The notes under the pieces were generated by a model. That model made no database searches, was not told the origin of the DNA, and worked only from the letters and a program-made list of their open reading frames with translations. Shown here one piece after another: positions 18,077 to 24,764 of a stretch of DNA of 64,000 nt. The translations under genes were made by a program, and so were the position numbers. Every line of letters begins with the position of its first letter. The stretch's first letter is position 1. The stretch spans positions 99,378 to 163,377 of the forward strand of contig CACMGP010000002.1 of the NCBI GenBank assembly GCA_902613185.1, read 5' to 3'. This DNA comes from an uncultured Alphaproteobacteria bacterium (GTDB lineage: Bacteria; Pseudomonadota; Alphaproteobacteria; HIMB59).

Positions 18077-18664
18077 TTACTGTCTAAAAGGATCCCTGGT
18101 GGATGGTTTTTTTAATTCCCTTTTCATACTTAAACTGTTTCCTGAAGACGCAGCTTCAGCAACTAATTGCTGGCACTCTACAAGAGAAACCGCTGCATTG
18201 TAACTACCATCCAAAATTAAACCTAATAAGTCTCTGTCATTATATGTAAATCTAATTGAGTCCATTTCTGCAAAGGTGGTAAGGAATTCTGTGCCAACTA
18301 TGAATTCAATTCCTTTATGATCGCCATAACTCACAACTTCTGCTTCACCAATCCATTTATCAGAAAATGGTTCGAAAATTACACCCATTTCATGAATATC
18401 GCCAACTCTTAAACTGCTCCACAAAGGGTTAACAAGATGCAAGTAAACGTTTTTCGCGTTTTGTCTGTTATCTACATAAACTGATAACATTTCGCCGTCT
18501 TCATATATTGGTGACGATGTATAGCAACCAAAATTTAGGTGCGGAAGGATACCAATTTCCCAGCCACCTACCTCATCATAGAAAATAGGATCATCTTTGC
18601 CTGCAAAAGAATTTGTGGATATGTTCAATATAACTAAAAAAAATATACATTTGATTAGTTTCAT
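18077..18664 (-). CDS. Exported small protein with two conserved cysteines (module A member)
   Basis: The frame is open to 18718, but the ATG at 18664, two bases after the PrsW stop, begins a standard signal peptide (MKLIKCIFFLVILN, cleavage after SFA). The mature protein starts GKDDPIF and contains GGWEIGILPHLNFGC, a beta-rich middle, and a C-terminal helix with VECQQL. A tryptophan strand, a cysteine in the following strand and a cysteine in the last helix are also found in the proteins at 23420, 24761 and 27865, so I group these as one divergent family. The paired cysteines could form a disulphide in the periplasm. Function unknown; it lies in the channel operon and might be a periplasmic partner of the receptor. 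Confidence 0.7.
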   Translation of the reverse strand: MKLIKCIFFLVILNISTNSFAGKDDPIFYDEVGGWEIGILPHLNFGCYTSSPIYEDGEMLSVYVDNRQNAKNVYLHLVNPLWSSLRVGDIHEMGVIFEPFSDKWIGEAEVVSYGDHKGIEFIVGTEFLTTFAEMDSIRFTYNDRDLLGLILDGSYNAAVSLVECQQLVAEAASSGNSLSMKRELKKPSTRDPFRQ

Positions 18665-18666
18665 AA

Positions 18667-19491
18667 CTAAATGAAACCAAAAAATATTGCTAATATCAAT
18701 GAAAAAATTAAACCGCAAAAAGAAATCTTGATATAGTCGCCATAAATTGAATTTTTTTCATATCTAAATTTATAAGTCTCTAATTTTGGTAAAAATACTA
18801 AGGAAAGAAGAATAACAAGAAAATAAAATATTAGTAAATAAAAATGAATATTGTTTTCATAAAGTATTTTACTATCATACGTATAATTGTGAAGTCCATG
18901 TAAAAATATTGGGACACACAAGGATGAAAATAACGTTAGGTATTTATTGACATTTAACAATCTTGATTTAGCTAGAAGTATTCCCATAATAATGCCTAGA
19001 GTTACATGTGCAATTAATGCCCACCATCTGTCTTGAATAAAATAAAGCATAGGTGTGTCATATAAATAATAATTAAAAAGATAATTATAGTTTTCTACAA
19101 CAGCATAACCCAAGCCTACTGCTGCACCGTAAATTACACCATCAGATAGTTCATCAAAATTAGTATTTTGATAAATAAATAAAAATAATACTGAGAATTT
19201 CAAAAATTCTTCAAGAAAAGCTGCTCTAAAAAAAGCAAAAATAGAATAATAATGTTTATAAAAAACCTCATCTGTTAAAAAAGGGTTTGCCTCTTTATTT
19301 TGAAAGTTGGTATCAAGAAAAGGATCTACAATGCTAATTAGTATATCTAATGGTATGACTATAATATAGGTCAAAGCGAAAGCAGATAATACTATTGATA
19401 TAGGCTCTTTTTTTTTCTCTCTAAGTAAAAAGATTCCTAGAATAAAGATAGCTGGTATAGAGTTAAGAGATAAGTAAAAGGCTGTACCCAT
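18667..19491 (-). CDS. PrsW-family intramembrane metalloprotease
   Basis: A 274-residue polytopic membrane protein with about eight TM segments. The PrsW signatures are visible: FLEEFLKFSVL (E-E-x-x-K motif), YAVVENYNYLF (E-N motif) and IFLHGLHNYTYD (H-x-x-x-x motif), together with AHVTLGIIMG. PrsW proteases cut single-pass membrane substrates inside the bilayer; in Bacillus, PrsW releases a sigma factor by cutting RsiW. Here it is co-transcribed with a ligand-gated channel, two TM-coil-TM proteins and exported proteins, so a local substrate is likely. It sits 25 bases downstream of the channel gene. Confidence 0.8.
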   Translation of the reverse strand: MGTAFYLSLNSIPAIFILGIFLLREKKKEPISIVLSAFALTYIIVIPLDILISIVDPFLDTNFQNKEANPFLTDEVFYKHYYSIFAFFRAAFLEEFLKFSVLFLFIYQNTNFDELSDGVIYGAAVGLGYAVVENYNYLFNYYLYDTPMLYFIQDRWWALIAHVTLGIIMGILLAKSRLLNVNKYLTLFSSLCVPIFLHGLHNYTYDSKILYENNIHFYLLIFYFLVILLSLVFLPKLETYKFRYEKNSIYGDYIKISFCGLIFSLILAIFFGFI

Positions 19492-19516
19492 AAAAAATTT
19501 TTAAAATAAAACTATA

Positions 19517-20917
19517 TTAGTTATTGTATATAATAAACGACGTAGTGAGAATAATTAAAAAATATGATATTGGTGCTATATATCGCAAGTTTATATCTAA
19601 TGAATTAAACTCACCTTTCTGGCCATCTCTTCTATAATCGTAATAGGAGTATATTGAAACAATCGTTGCTGCACCAGAGTACAAATATGAAATGAAAACT
19701 AATGAGTCAATTATTGTGATAAAGTTTAATTTTGGTAATTCTGAATTGTAAACAAAGTTATATGCAATAAGAGCAAGTAAACTCACTATAGACACATTAA
19801 GTTTTGCTTCGATCTCCTGATTTTTAATCCAAAATACTGAAAAAGAAATTAAAACTATAAAAATGACGGGAAAAATTATCTTCATAAAATAATAAAGCGT
19901 ATTTCTCTCTAACTCAAATTCCAAATAATGGAGTGGATAAACAAGATCTCCTCCAATATCATATGTGTCTTGATCATAAGTTAATTCGGCATCTACAATT
20001 TGCCACTCATAAAGATAACGGTTAGTTCTATAGACACCATCATCTAATTGTTCTAACCAATCATCAGCGAGAAATAAATCTCCACCTGAAAAATAACTGA
20101 AATCAAAAAAAAATGACATGTTGTCAAAAGGAAACTTCTTTAAATTTGCATCGGTGGGTACAGAACTTTCTATATCATAAGTAATTGAAAAAGGATCCTC
20201 AAGAGATGTGTCAATACCAACACCAAGAATATCTACAAGGGAGAATGTGCTACCGGTCTGATCAACTCTGGTAATCGGATACCAAAATTTTTGTAAAAGC
20301 TTTTCAATATTGTCTTTATTTGTGTAATAGCATGAAAAATCTTGATTATTGTTAAAAGATTTTTTTATATAATTCAAAAAATTTGGATTTTTCCAGTCAG
20401 TCCAAATTCTAAATCTTGCCTTTGCTTCTCGGTTTAAATTAATAATTTGAATTTTATCAATATAATAATTACTTATAACTTCTGGTTCAGATTTATATGT
20501 GAACTTAGTTATATCATAATTAATAATTTCGGAATTTTCATCGACGACCTTGATAGAAAAACTATTTTTGTCCATTAGATCGTAAATATAATCAATTGTG
20601 TCCTCAAAGTTATCTTTTAGATTATCGTGAATTTTTATATTATCAATCGAGTGAATTTCTAAAAATTTTTCAAGGCCAATTTCTTTTGCAGGGGAAAAGT
20701 TTTCAATAGATAAAATAAAAATTTTATCAGAGTTTGGGTCATCATAATCCTCTAAGCCTATTCCATGATCGTATTTGTCAATATATCGATCTGAAAAAAA
20801 GTAATTAACATTTATAAGTTTATTACAAATTTCACTAGCTTTTAAATTTGTAAATGTTCCATTAAAAAAACACAGACTAACTATAAAAATTAATAAATAT
20901 CTAAGCTTTGTTTCCAT
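19517..20917 (-). CDS. PDZ-like domain fused to a pentameric ligand-gated ion channel (copy A)
   Basis: A 466-residue protein with a signal peptide (METKLRYLLIFIVSLCFFNG). A PDZ-like domain follows at about residues 45-125 (GIGLEDYDD, SIENFSPAKEIGLEKF, EIHSIDNIKI), then a Cys-less pLGIC ligand-binding sandwich with the hallmark KKFPFDNMSFFFDF and EWQIVDAEL, and four TM helices. M1 contains IIFPVIFIVLISFSVFW. M2 is EAKLNVSIVSLLALIAYN with Glu at -2' and Leu at 9', as in cation-selective members such as GLIC. The M2-M3 loop has ELPKLNFIT and M4 is at the C-terminus. pLGICs are pentamers gated by extracellular ligands. An N-terminal PDZ domain in the periplasm is unusual, as PDZ domains usually bind protein C-termini. 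It is operonic with a PrsW protease and exported proteins. Confidence 0.85.
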   Translation of the reverse strand: METKLRYLLIFIVSLCFFNGTFTNLKASEICNKLINVNYFFSDRYIDKYDHGIGLEDYDDPNSDKIFILSIENFSPAKEIGLEKFLEIHSIDNIKIHDNLKDNFEDTIDYIYDLMDKNSFSIKVVDENSEIINYDITKFTYKSEPEVISNYYIDKIQIINLNREAKARFRIWTDWKNPNFLNYIKKSFNNNQDFSCYYTNKDNIEKLLQKFWYPITRVDQTGSTFSLVDILGVGIDTSLEDPFSITYDIESSVPTDANLKKFPFDNMSFFFDFSYFSGGDLFLADDWLEQLDDGVYRTNRYLYEWQIVDAELTYDQDTYDIGGDLVYPLHYLEFELERNTLYYFMKIIFPVIFIVLISFSVFWIKNQEIEAKLNVSIVSLLALIAYNFVYNSELPKLNFITIIDSLVFISYLYSGAATIVSIYSYYDYRRDGQKGEFNSLDINLRYIAPISYFLIILTTSFIIYNN

Positions 20918-20962
20918 TTTATAAACAGTAACAAATATATATTAAGAATTTAAGTTAGTTTT

Positions 20963-21271
20963 TTAGTGCAACCAGGAATTATCGCATCCAGATACCCAAG
21001 ACTTTACCTCATCCCCAGATGATTGATAATCAGGGAATATTTCTAAAATCAAATTATTATTGAATATTGCCTCACTTTGCAAATTGCAAATTTCCTTTGT
21101 TTTATATGAATCTGGGAAGTAAATTTTATACCAACTGTTTGTTCCTTGGCAGTTATCGCCTGCCAAGGTTGAAGACACGTAATAATTACATAAAAATGCT
21201 TTATATTCTTTTGCGTGAGAATAAGAATTTAAAGAAATCATAATAATTATTAGAGCAAATATTTTTTTCAT
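20963..21271 (-). CDS. Small exported cysteine-containing protein
   Basis: A 102-residue protein with a clear signal peptide (MKKIFALIIIMISLNSYSHA). The mature part is about 80 residues with four cysteines (FLCNYY, GDNCQG, EICNLQ, SGCDNS) and several aromatics. Four cysteines suggest two disulphides, a compact periplasmic or secreted domain. It lies between a small membrane protein gene (3-base gap) and the PDZ-channel gene (45-base gap). A soluble ligand, modulator or accessory subunit for the channel is possible. No family is recognised. Confidence 0.65.
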   Translation of the reverse strand: MKKIFALIIIMISLNSYSHAKEYKAFLCNYYVSSTLAGDNCQGTNSWYKIYFPDSYKTKEICNLQSEAIFNNNLILEIFPDYQSSGDEVKSWVSGCDNSWLH

Positions 21272-21274
21272 GAC

Positions 21275-21607
21275 TTAAAAGCTTGTAATTGTTGCGAACA
21301 AAAATACAACTGCTTTGATAAACCTGCTAAGAACACAAAGATGTAATATAAAAGTGATAAATCCATGTGACTCATGCTTAATATTTGATTGGTACATACC
21401 TACACATGTGTAAATCATAAAGGCAGTCATCAAAGCAAAAGATATTTGCTCTGGTACATAGTCCATAGATATTCCAAGCAAACCAGTAACTATGATACTC
21501 AGGAAAACAAAAATCCCCCAAAAAGAAGCGCCTAAACTTAATTCTCCTCTCCAGTAAGACAAGAAAAAATTTTCAGCAGGTTTATTCATAGAAATATTAT
21601 ATGTCAT
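21275..21607 (-). CDS. Small polytopic membrane protein
   Basis: About 110 residues with two to three predicted TM segments (FWGIFVFLSIIVTGLLGI, ISFALMTAFMIYTCVGMY, and a C-terminal hydrophobic stretch). The frame is open to 21613; I prefer the ATG at 21607 because it overlaps the stop of the HTH gene as ATGA. An N-terminal PAENFFLSYWRGELSLGASFWG segment resembles small membrane proteins of unknown function that precede TM regions in proteobacteria. No enzymatic motif is visible. It is the second gene of the channel operon. Confidence 0.6.
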   Translation of the reverse strand: MTYNISMNKPAENFFLSYWRGELSLGASFWGIFVFLSIIVTGLLGISMDYVPEQISFALMTAFMIYTCVGMYQSNIKHESHGFITFILHLCVLSRFIKAVVFLFATITSF

Positions 21608-21807
21608 TGACATCCTCCATTTTCAATAGATTTATTACAGTAGGTATTAATGTCATCAACTAAATACCTAACCCTCCCATTTGGTAACTTTATAAATTCT
21701 GGACCTTTACCAATTTTTCTCCAATACTTTAAAGTATGATGAGAGGTATCTAAATAAGCAGCAAGGCTTTTTTCATTAAGATATTTTTTTTCAAGATTAA
21801 TTCTCAT
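21604..21807 (-). CDS. AlpA/excisionase-type small HTH DNA-binding protein
   Basis: A 67-residue protein matching the HTH_17/AlpA excisionase fold: KYLNEKSLAAYLDTSHHTLKYWRKIGKGP followed by GRVRYLVDDINTYC. This is the standard pattern in which the first helix positions the phage- or island-type HTH and the wing ends in R-Y. Such proteins act as transcription factors or recombination directionality factors in mobile elements, but no integrase is in this window. It heads an eight-gene operon through to 16689. A GGAG-type ribosome site lies before its ATG, and the operator-like repeat at 21851-21882 lies about 44 bases upstream. Confidence 0.8.
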   Translation of the reverse strand: MRINLEKKYLNEKSLAAYLDTSHHTLKYWRKIGKGPEFIKLPNGRVRYLVDDINTYCNKSIENGGCQ

Positions 21808-21850
21808 ATTTTCTCCTATAATCTATATTTAGATATTAAGTAAAAAATTT

Positions 21851-21882
21851 TTAGTGAAATGTTTAATTTTATTTTTCACTAA
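21851..21882. promoter_or_regulatory. Operator-like inverted repeat, copy 2 (before the channel operon)
   Basis: Perfect 9-bp inverted repeat TTAGTGAAA-N14-TTTCACTAA, the longest of the three copies. It begins 44 bases upstream of the AlpA-like gene and overlaps the stop codon of the convergent-facing 178-residue gene at 21879. On the minus strand an A/T-rich -10-like TATCTAAATATAG follows at a spacing that would place the repeat over the -35 region, as expected for a repressor or activator site. Confidence 0.7.
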
Positions 21883-22415
21883 TTAATTGAGATTAATTCT
21901 TTCTCAAGCTGATGTATGTATAAGTCAAATTCATCTAATACTTCATCAAAAAGATTTTTAACGTACTTTCTAGAGTAAATATGATTTTTCTTTAATTCTT
22001 TTTCATTATGTTTTTTTATGTATTTATTTGCCCTAACGGCAAGTAAATAATAAAAATGATATTTAGTTAAATAGTCATACAAATTATTTCTATGACATAC
22101 TTTAGTTATCACGATAAATAACCAACTAAGTTCTTTGTAAAAATGTGTAACAATATAATTAAAACCCCTGGGGTCATTTTGAAATTTTTTCATGTCATTA
22201 GGAGATATAATACAAGTATCAGCACCACCCCATTTTTTATCATGCTTATTTTTAGACTTATCAATTTCTTTATAAACCACGTCAAGATTTATTTTGGAAT
22301 TTAAAAAATTTAAATCTCTTTTTGCATTTGTTATTTGAGGTATGTATTGAGGATTTTTTGACTCGTCTCCTTCTTCAAAATAATCAGTAATATCAATAAT
22401 TTTACCCTTTTTCAT
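21879..22415 (-). CDS. Protein of unknown function next to the module A regulator
   Basis: A 178-residue, lysine-rich, mostly helical cytosolic protein with no signal peptide or TM segment. The N-terminus (MKKGKIIDITDYFEEGDE) looks like a flexible acidic tail. The centre (NYIVTHFYKELSWLFIVITKVCHRNN) is hydrophobic helical and the C-terminus is acidic helical. I recognise no family. It is divergent from the regulator at 22497, with an operator-like repeat between them 46 bases from its start. It may be transcribed into the AlpA-led operon, since only 71 bases separate them. Confidence 0.6.
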   Translation of the reverse strand: MKKGKIIDITDYFEEGDESKNPQYIPQITNAKRDLNFLNSKINLDVVYKEIDKSKNKHDKKWGGADTCIISPNDMKKFQNDPRGFNYIVTHFYKELSWLFIVITKVCHRNNLYDYLTKYHFYYLLAVRANKYIKKHNEKELKKNHIYSRKYVKNLFDEVLDEFDLYIHQLEKELISIN

Positions 22416-22460
22416 TTAATCAGTCCCAGTTGAAAGTATGTGTCAAAGATGATTAAATTA

Positions 22461-22490
22461 AAGTGAAAAAGATTATAAATTATTTCACAT
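22461..22490. promoter_or_regulatory. Operator-like inverted repeat, copy 3 (on the regulator A start)
   Basis: AAGTGAAA-N14-TTTCACAT: the same GTGAAA/TTTCAC half-sites and the same 14-base spacing as copies at 16536 and 21851. It ends 6-7 bases before the ATG of the regulator at 22497. A TATAAAT -10-like sequence lies inside the spacer, so a bound protein would block transcription of the regulator: the classic arrangement for autorepression. It also lies upstream of the divergent gene starting at 22415. Confidence 0.7.
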
Positions 22491-22496
22491 AAGAAT

Positions 22497-22958
22497 ATGT
22501 CTGGATATACAAGAGAGTTTTTATCAATAGAGCAAGCTCTAAAAGAGATTGTAAGAAAAATTGATAAAGAAGATATTAAGAGTGCGACTGGTAAGTCAGA
22601 GTCTTTTTTTCGAAAGTGCAGTGATGAAAGTGATAATGAACATAATCTTCACTTAAAAGATGCTGTTGAATTAGACATTTTGGCTTTTAAAAAAGGTTTA
22701 GGGACACCTCTCATGTCCTGTATCGAAGCCTTAATAAAAAGCAAAGGCACAGTTAATGAATATGAAGCCATAACTACATCTTTATTGAATATAGGCGGTA
22801 GGATTGGATCATTGATGGAGAAAATAAAAGATTTTACTCATATTCATAGTGAGGGTGGTATTAGTTTATCAAAAAGAGAGAAAGACGAAATTTATAAATC
22901 GATAGCAAGCCTTGAAGAAAAGATAGTTAATTTAAAAATATCAGTAGATAAGAACTAA
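22497..22958 (+). CDS. Putative DNA-binding regulator A (paralogue of the protein at 26974)
   Basis: A 153-residue cytosolic protein. The first ~75 residues (SIEQALKEIVRKI, IKSATGKSESFFRKCSDESDNEHNLHLKDAVELD) have the look of a helix-turn-helix reader followed by a helix, as in phage CII-type and related alphaproteobacterial regulators where T-G-K-S-x-S is the turn region. The C-terminus (LNIGGRIGSLMEKIKDF, then a helical K/E-rich end) resembles a dimerisation helix. It shares this whole layout with the protein at 26974-27438, including ATGKSES/ITGKSKS, K-C-x-D and IGGRxGxLM. An operator-like repeat overlaps its promoter. I infer a repressor of the channel and defence operons; binding is untested. 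Confidence 0.7.
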   Translation: MSGYTREFLSIEQALKEIVRKIDKEDIKSATGKSESFFRKCSDESDNEHNLHLKDAVELDILAFKKGLGTPLMSCIEALIKSKGTVNEYEAITTSLLNIGGRIGSLMEKIKDFTHIHSEGGISLSKREKDEIYKSIASLEEKIVNLKISVDKN

Positions 22959-23093
22959 ATATTTTTAGATTTATCAATTTTAAGAATTTTTTCTTTTTTT
23001 AATATTCTGATATTTCATTTAAAAATTATTCCTGTTTTATACTTTAGTCTGACTAAATCCTCAGGCTTTCAGGCAATTATGCCTTTTATGATT
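22959..23093. other. Intergenic region without a recognised gene
   Basis: About 135 bases of A/T-rich sequence between regulator A and the small gene at 23094. A CAGGCTTTCAGGC / GCCTTTTATG segment near 23060-23085 forms an imperfect hairpin, but no clear terminator or RNA gene can be claimed. Confidence 0.4.
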
Positions 23094-23249
23094 TTAACCA
23101 TTTTTAATCTCTTTTGATTTATTGGCTGCATTTAAAAACTTTTTAAGTTTTTTATTAGATAATGGTTTTTGATGAAATTGGATATAAGAGCGATGAATAG
23201 GTATTCCTAGTTCTCTTATTTCTTTTAGAGTTAATTTTTTCATTGGCAT
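23094..23249 (-). CDS. Short basic protein with a strong ribosome-binding site
   Basis: The frame runs to 23279, but the ATG at 23247-23249 is preceded by a textbook GGAGG at a 6-base spacing, so I take a 51-residue protein starting MPMKKLTLKEIREL. It is lysine-rich with no TM segment, and the sequence LTLKEIRELGIPI suggests a short helix that could bind nucleic acid or a protein. No family is recognised. The good Shine-Dalgarno site is rare in this accessory region and is the main reason to trust it. Confidence 0.5.
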   Translation of the reverse strand: MPMKKLTLKEIRELGIPIHRSYIQFHQKPLSNKKLKKFLNAANKSKEIKNG

Positions 23250-23321
23250 TGTTAACCTCCATTGGTTTGAAAAAGACAACTAATGTGGGAATTTAAGACT
23301 CACCGTTTTAGCTGCATTTAT

Positions 23322-23358
23322 TAAGCACCCGCAATATTGTGTAAGTAAATCGGTGCTT
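23322..23358. terminator. Imperfect hairpin downstream of the exported-protein gene at 23420
   Basis: AAGCACCCG pairs with CGGTGCTT around a loop of about 19 bases, with one bulged C. It sits 62 bases past the stop of the minus-strand gene at 23420, a reasonable place for a terminator. The T-run after it on the minus strand is poor, so a stable 3' end or small RNA is also possible. It shares the 8-mer AAGCACCC with the hairpin at 16654. Confidence 0.4.
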
Positions 23359-23419
23359 ATAATATTTCTAACATAAAATAGGTTAATTTAAAACATTACC
23401 AAACAAGTGTTAGGAAATT

Positions 23420-23962
23420 TTAAACTTGATTAGCTATACAGATATTATGAGCTTCGTGCATTTTGTCTCCAAAATTTTCAAAACTCCAATTTTCTTCAGG
23501 GATATCAAAGTACTTTGCATGCTCTTTTTGTATGGTCATGGTCATTAAATTGTCTTTGAGCATCTCTTTATTCATTTGAATGAAATCTTTTGATAGAGGG
23601 ATATTTGTAGCTACGTAGATGCCCGCAATTTCTCCTAAGCCAAATGGTGAAGTAAAACCAACACTCGCAAGTATATCTTGACCACCAAAATTCAGATAAA
23701 TTTTTGGATCTTCAAAGATTTCATTTAAAGGTGATGGGTTATCTTGCATCGTATAAATAAAGAAAAAAACATTAAACCTACAACCATTATCCTTATCAAA
23801 ATTAAAGTGGATGTTATTTCCATGTTGGATTTCACCATTTTTTTTTAAAGTGATGAAATTTTCATCATGATCAATTTGCCATGGATCAGCTAAGGCAAAA
23901 ATTGGTGTCAGCCAAATTAAGAAGAATATAAAGTATTTTAAATTCACATTTGAATAGTACAT
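23420..23962 (-). CDS. Exported small protein with two conserved cysteines (module B member)
   Basis: About 180 residues. The frame is open to 23971, but the ATG at 23960-23962 overlaps the stop of the upstream zinc-ribbon gene as TGATG, the better coupled start. A signal peptide follows (YFIFFLIWLTPIFALA). The mature protein begins DPWQIDHDENFITL, carries a cysteine in NGCRFNVFFFIYT and ends with HNICIANQV. This W-strand / Cys-strand / Cys-helix layout is shared with the proteins at 18077, 24761 and 27865. Many predicted beta strands and no TM segment after the signal suggest a periplasmic domain. Function unknown. Confidence 0.7.
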   Translation of the reverse strand: MYYSNVNLKYFIFFLIWLTPIFALADPWQIDHDENFITLKKNGEIQHGNNIHFNFDKDNGCRFNVFFFIYTMQDNPSPLNEIFEDPKIYLNFGGQDILASVGFTSPFGLGEIAGIYVATNIPLSKDFIQMNKEMLKDNLMTMTIQKEHAKYFDIPEENWSFENFGDKMHEAHNICIANQV

Positions 23963-24375
23963 CAGTCCCACAGTATACCTAGCAAGACTTTAAGATCCTG
24001 CTGATGACATTTAGGACAGCACAGATCTGGAATAGTTTCATTATCACTATCCTCTGGCATATACTCTCTTGCCTTTTGACATGACCTACAATAAGACTCT
24101 GTTTGAAATATAAGATCTCCTTGTTGGTTGTACAATGTAAGGTGACACTTATTTTCTAATGAGTGGCATTTACTACACTGATAAAGAGAATAACCTCGTG
24201 AATAATGGGTATGAATTTGTTTTCGGTGCTTTAGGAGTTGTACTGTTTTTTTGTCATTACCTCTAAGTGCATGGAGTATGTCATCAATATTTCCAAATAA
24301 AAAGCCAACTCCCATTGTGATCTCTTCAGATTTGTAATCACATTTTTGACATTCAATAAAATAGCTATGACCCAT
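23962..24375 (-). CDS. Zinc-ribbon protein of unknown function
   Basis: The open frame extends into the tRNA-like element up to 24492, but that part reads out nonsense of the tRNA; the ATG at 24373-24375 (MGHSYFIECQKCDYKSEEI) is the real start, giving 137 residues. Four CxxC pairs (CQKC, CSKC, CRSC and CCPKC) predict two zinc-ribbon sites. It resembles rubredoxin-like or RNA/DNA-binding zinc-ribbon proteins but no family name can be given. It is translationally coupled to the exported protein downstream. Confidence 0.65.
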   Translation of the reverse strand: MGHSYFIECQKCDYKSEEITMGVGFLFGNIDDILHALRGNDKKTVQLLKHRKQIHTHYSRGYSLYQCSKCHSLENKCHLTLYNQQGDLIFQTESYCRSCQKAREYMPEDSDNETIPDLCCPKCHQQDLKVLLGILWD

Positions 24376-24417
24376 AAGAGGTATTATAAGTTTTTTTGAA
24401 AACTCCCCAAATAGTTT

Positions 24418-24507
24418 TGGTGCAGCCGGATCAGGAGTCGAACCTGCATCTTCCCTTCCCGCAAGAAATCTCAGTGTGGGACGCTTTTCCATTTAAGCTA
24501 AGGCCGC
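24418..24507 (-). tRNA. tRNA-like element with encoded CCA, anomalous anticodon arm (possible pseudogene)
   Basis: Minus strand, 90 nt. The 5' GCGGCCT pairs at six of seven positions with the 3' CGGCTGC, followed by ACCA. The D arm reads TAGCTTAAATGGAAAAGC, a typical TAGC...GGxA...GC pattern with a four-base stem. The T arm has CAGG-TTCGACT-CCTG with an intact TTCGACT loop. The anticodon region does not fold normally: CCCAC and GCGGG could form a stem with an A-C mismatch but the loop would be about 13 bases, and two extra bases sit between the T stem and acceptor. It is either a decayed tRNA, a tRNA-derived integration scar, or an unusual functional tRNA. No anticodon can be assigned. Confidence 0.45.
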
Positions 24508-24536
24508 ATAAGTAAATTTTAATTTCATGGAAAATA

Positions 24537-24764
24537 TTATTTTCCATATTTTGGAACTATCGGGGGCTCGGGCTCCTCTGGCAATGTACATTGCTCTTTG
24601 TTAGCAGGTAATTCATCAAAAGGTCGTGTTACCCAAATGTGAGAAAAAATAATGTCCCCATTTTCATTTTGAAAGCACTTCTTACCAAAATGAAGTTGAC
24701 TGTGATTTTGCTCATCTGCAACATACAAGAATATAACTGCAGCTAAAAAATGTAAAAAAGTCAT
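24537..24764 (-). CDS. Small exported protein, coupled to the gene upstream
   Basis: A 75-residue protein whose start overlaps the stop of the gene at 24761 as ATGA. The first ~16 residues (MTFLHFLAAVIFLYVADEQ) are a signal peptide or membrane anchor. The remainder contains two cysteines (KKCFQNENGD and EQCTLPEEPEP) and ends in a proline-rich tail, PEPPIVPKYGK. No family recognised. It is the last gene of a two-gene unit downstream of the PDZ-channel B block. Confidence 0.55.
   Translation of the reverse strand: MTFLHFLAAVIFLYVADEQNHSQLHFGKKCFQNENGDIIFSHIWVTRPFDELPANKEQCTLPEEPEPPIVPKYGK

Noticed and set aside
24376-24492. N-terminal extension of the zinc-ribbon gene (MEKRPTLRF...)
   Set aside because: It is the translation of the tRNA-like element; the ATG at 24375 gives the expected protein.
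24418-24507. Assigning a tRNA isotype such as Leu, Ser or Sec
   Set aside because: No standard anticodon stem-loop can be formed, so any isotype would be a guess.
16500-24510. Prophage or integrative element call
   Set aside because: AlpA-like and phage-like regulators are present, but no integrase, capsid or replication gene is seen, and the direct repeat is only 10 bp.
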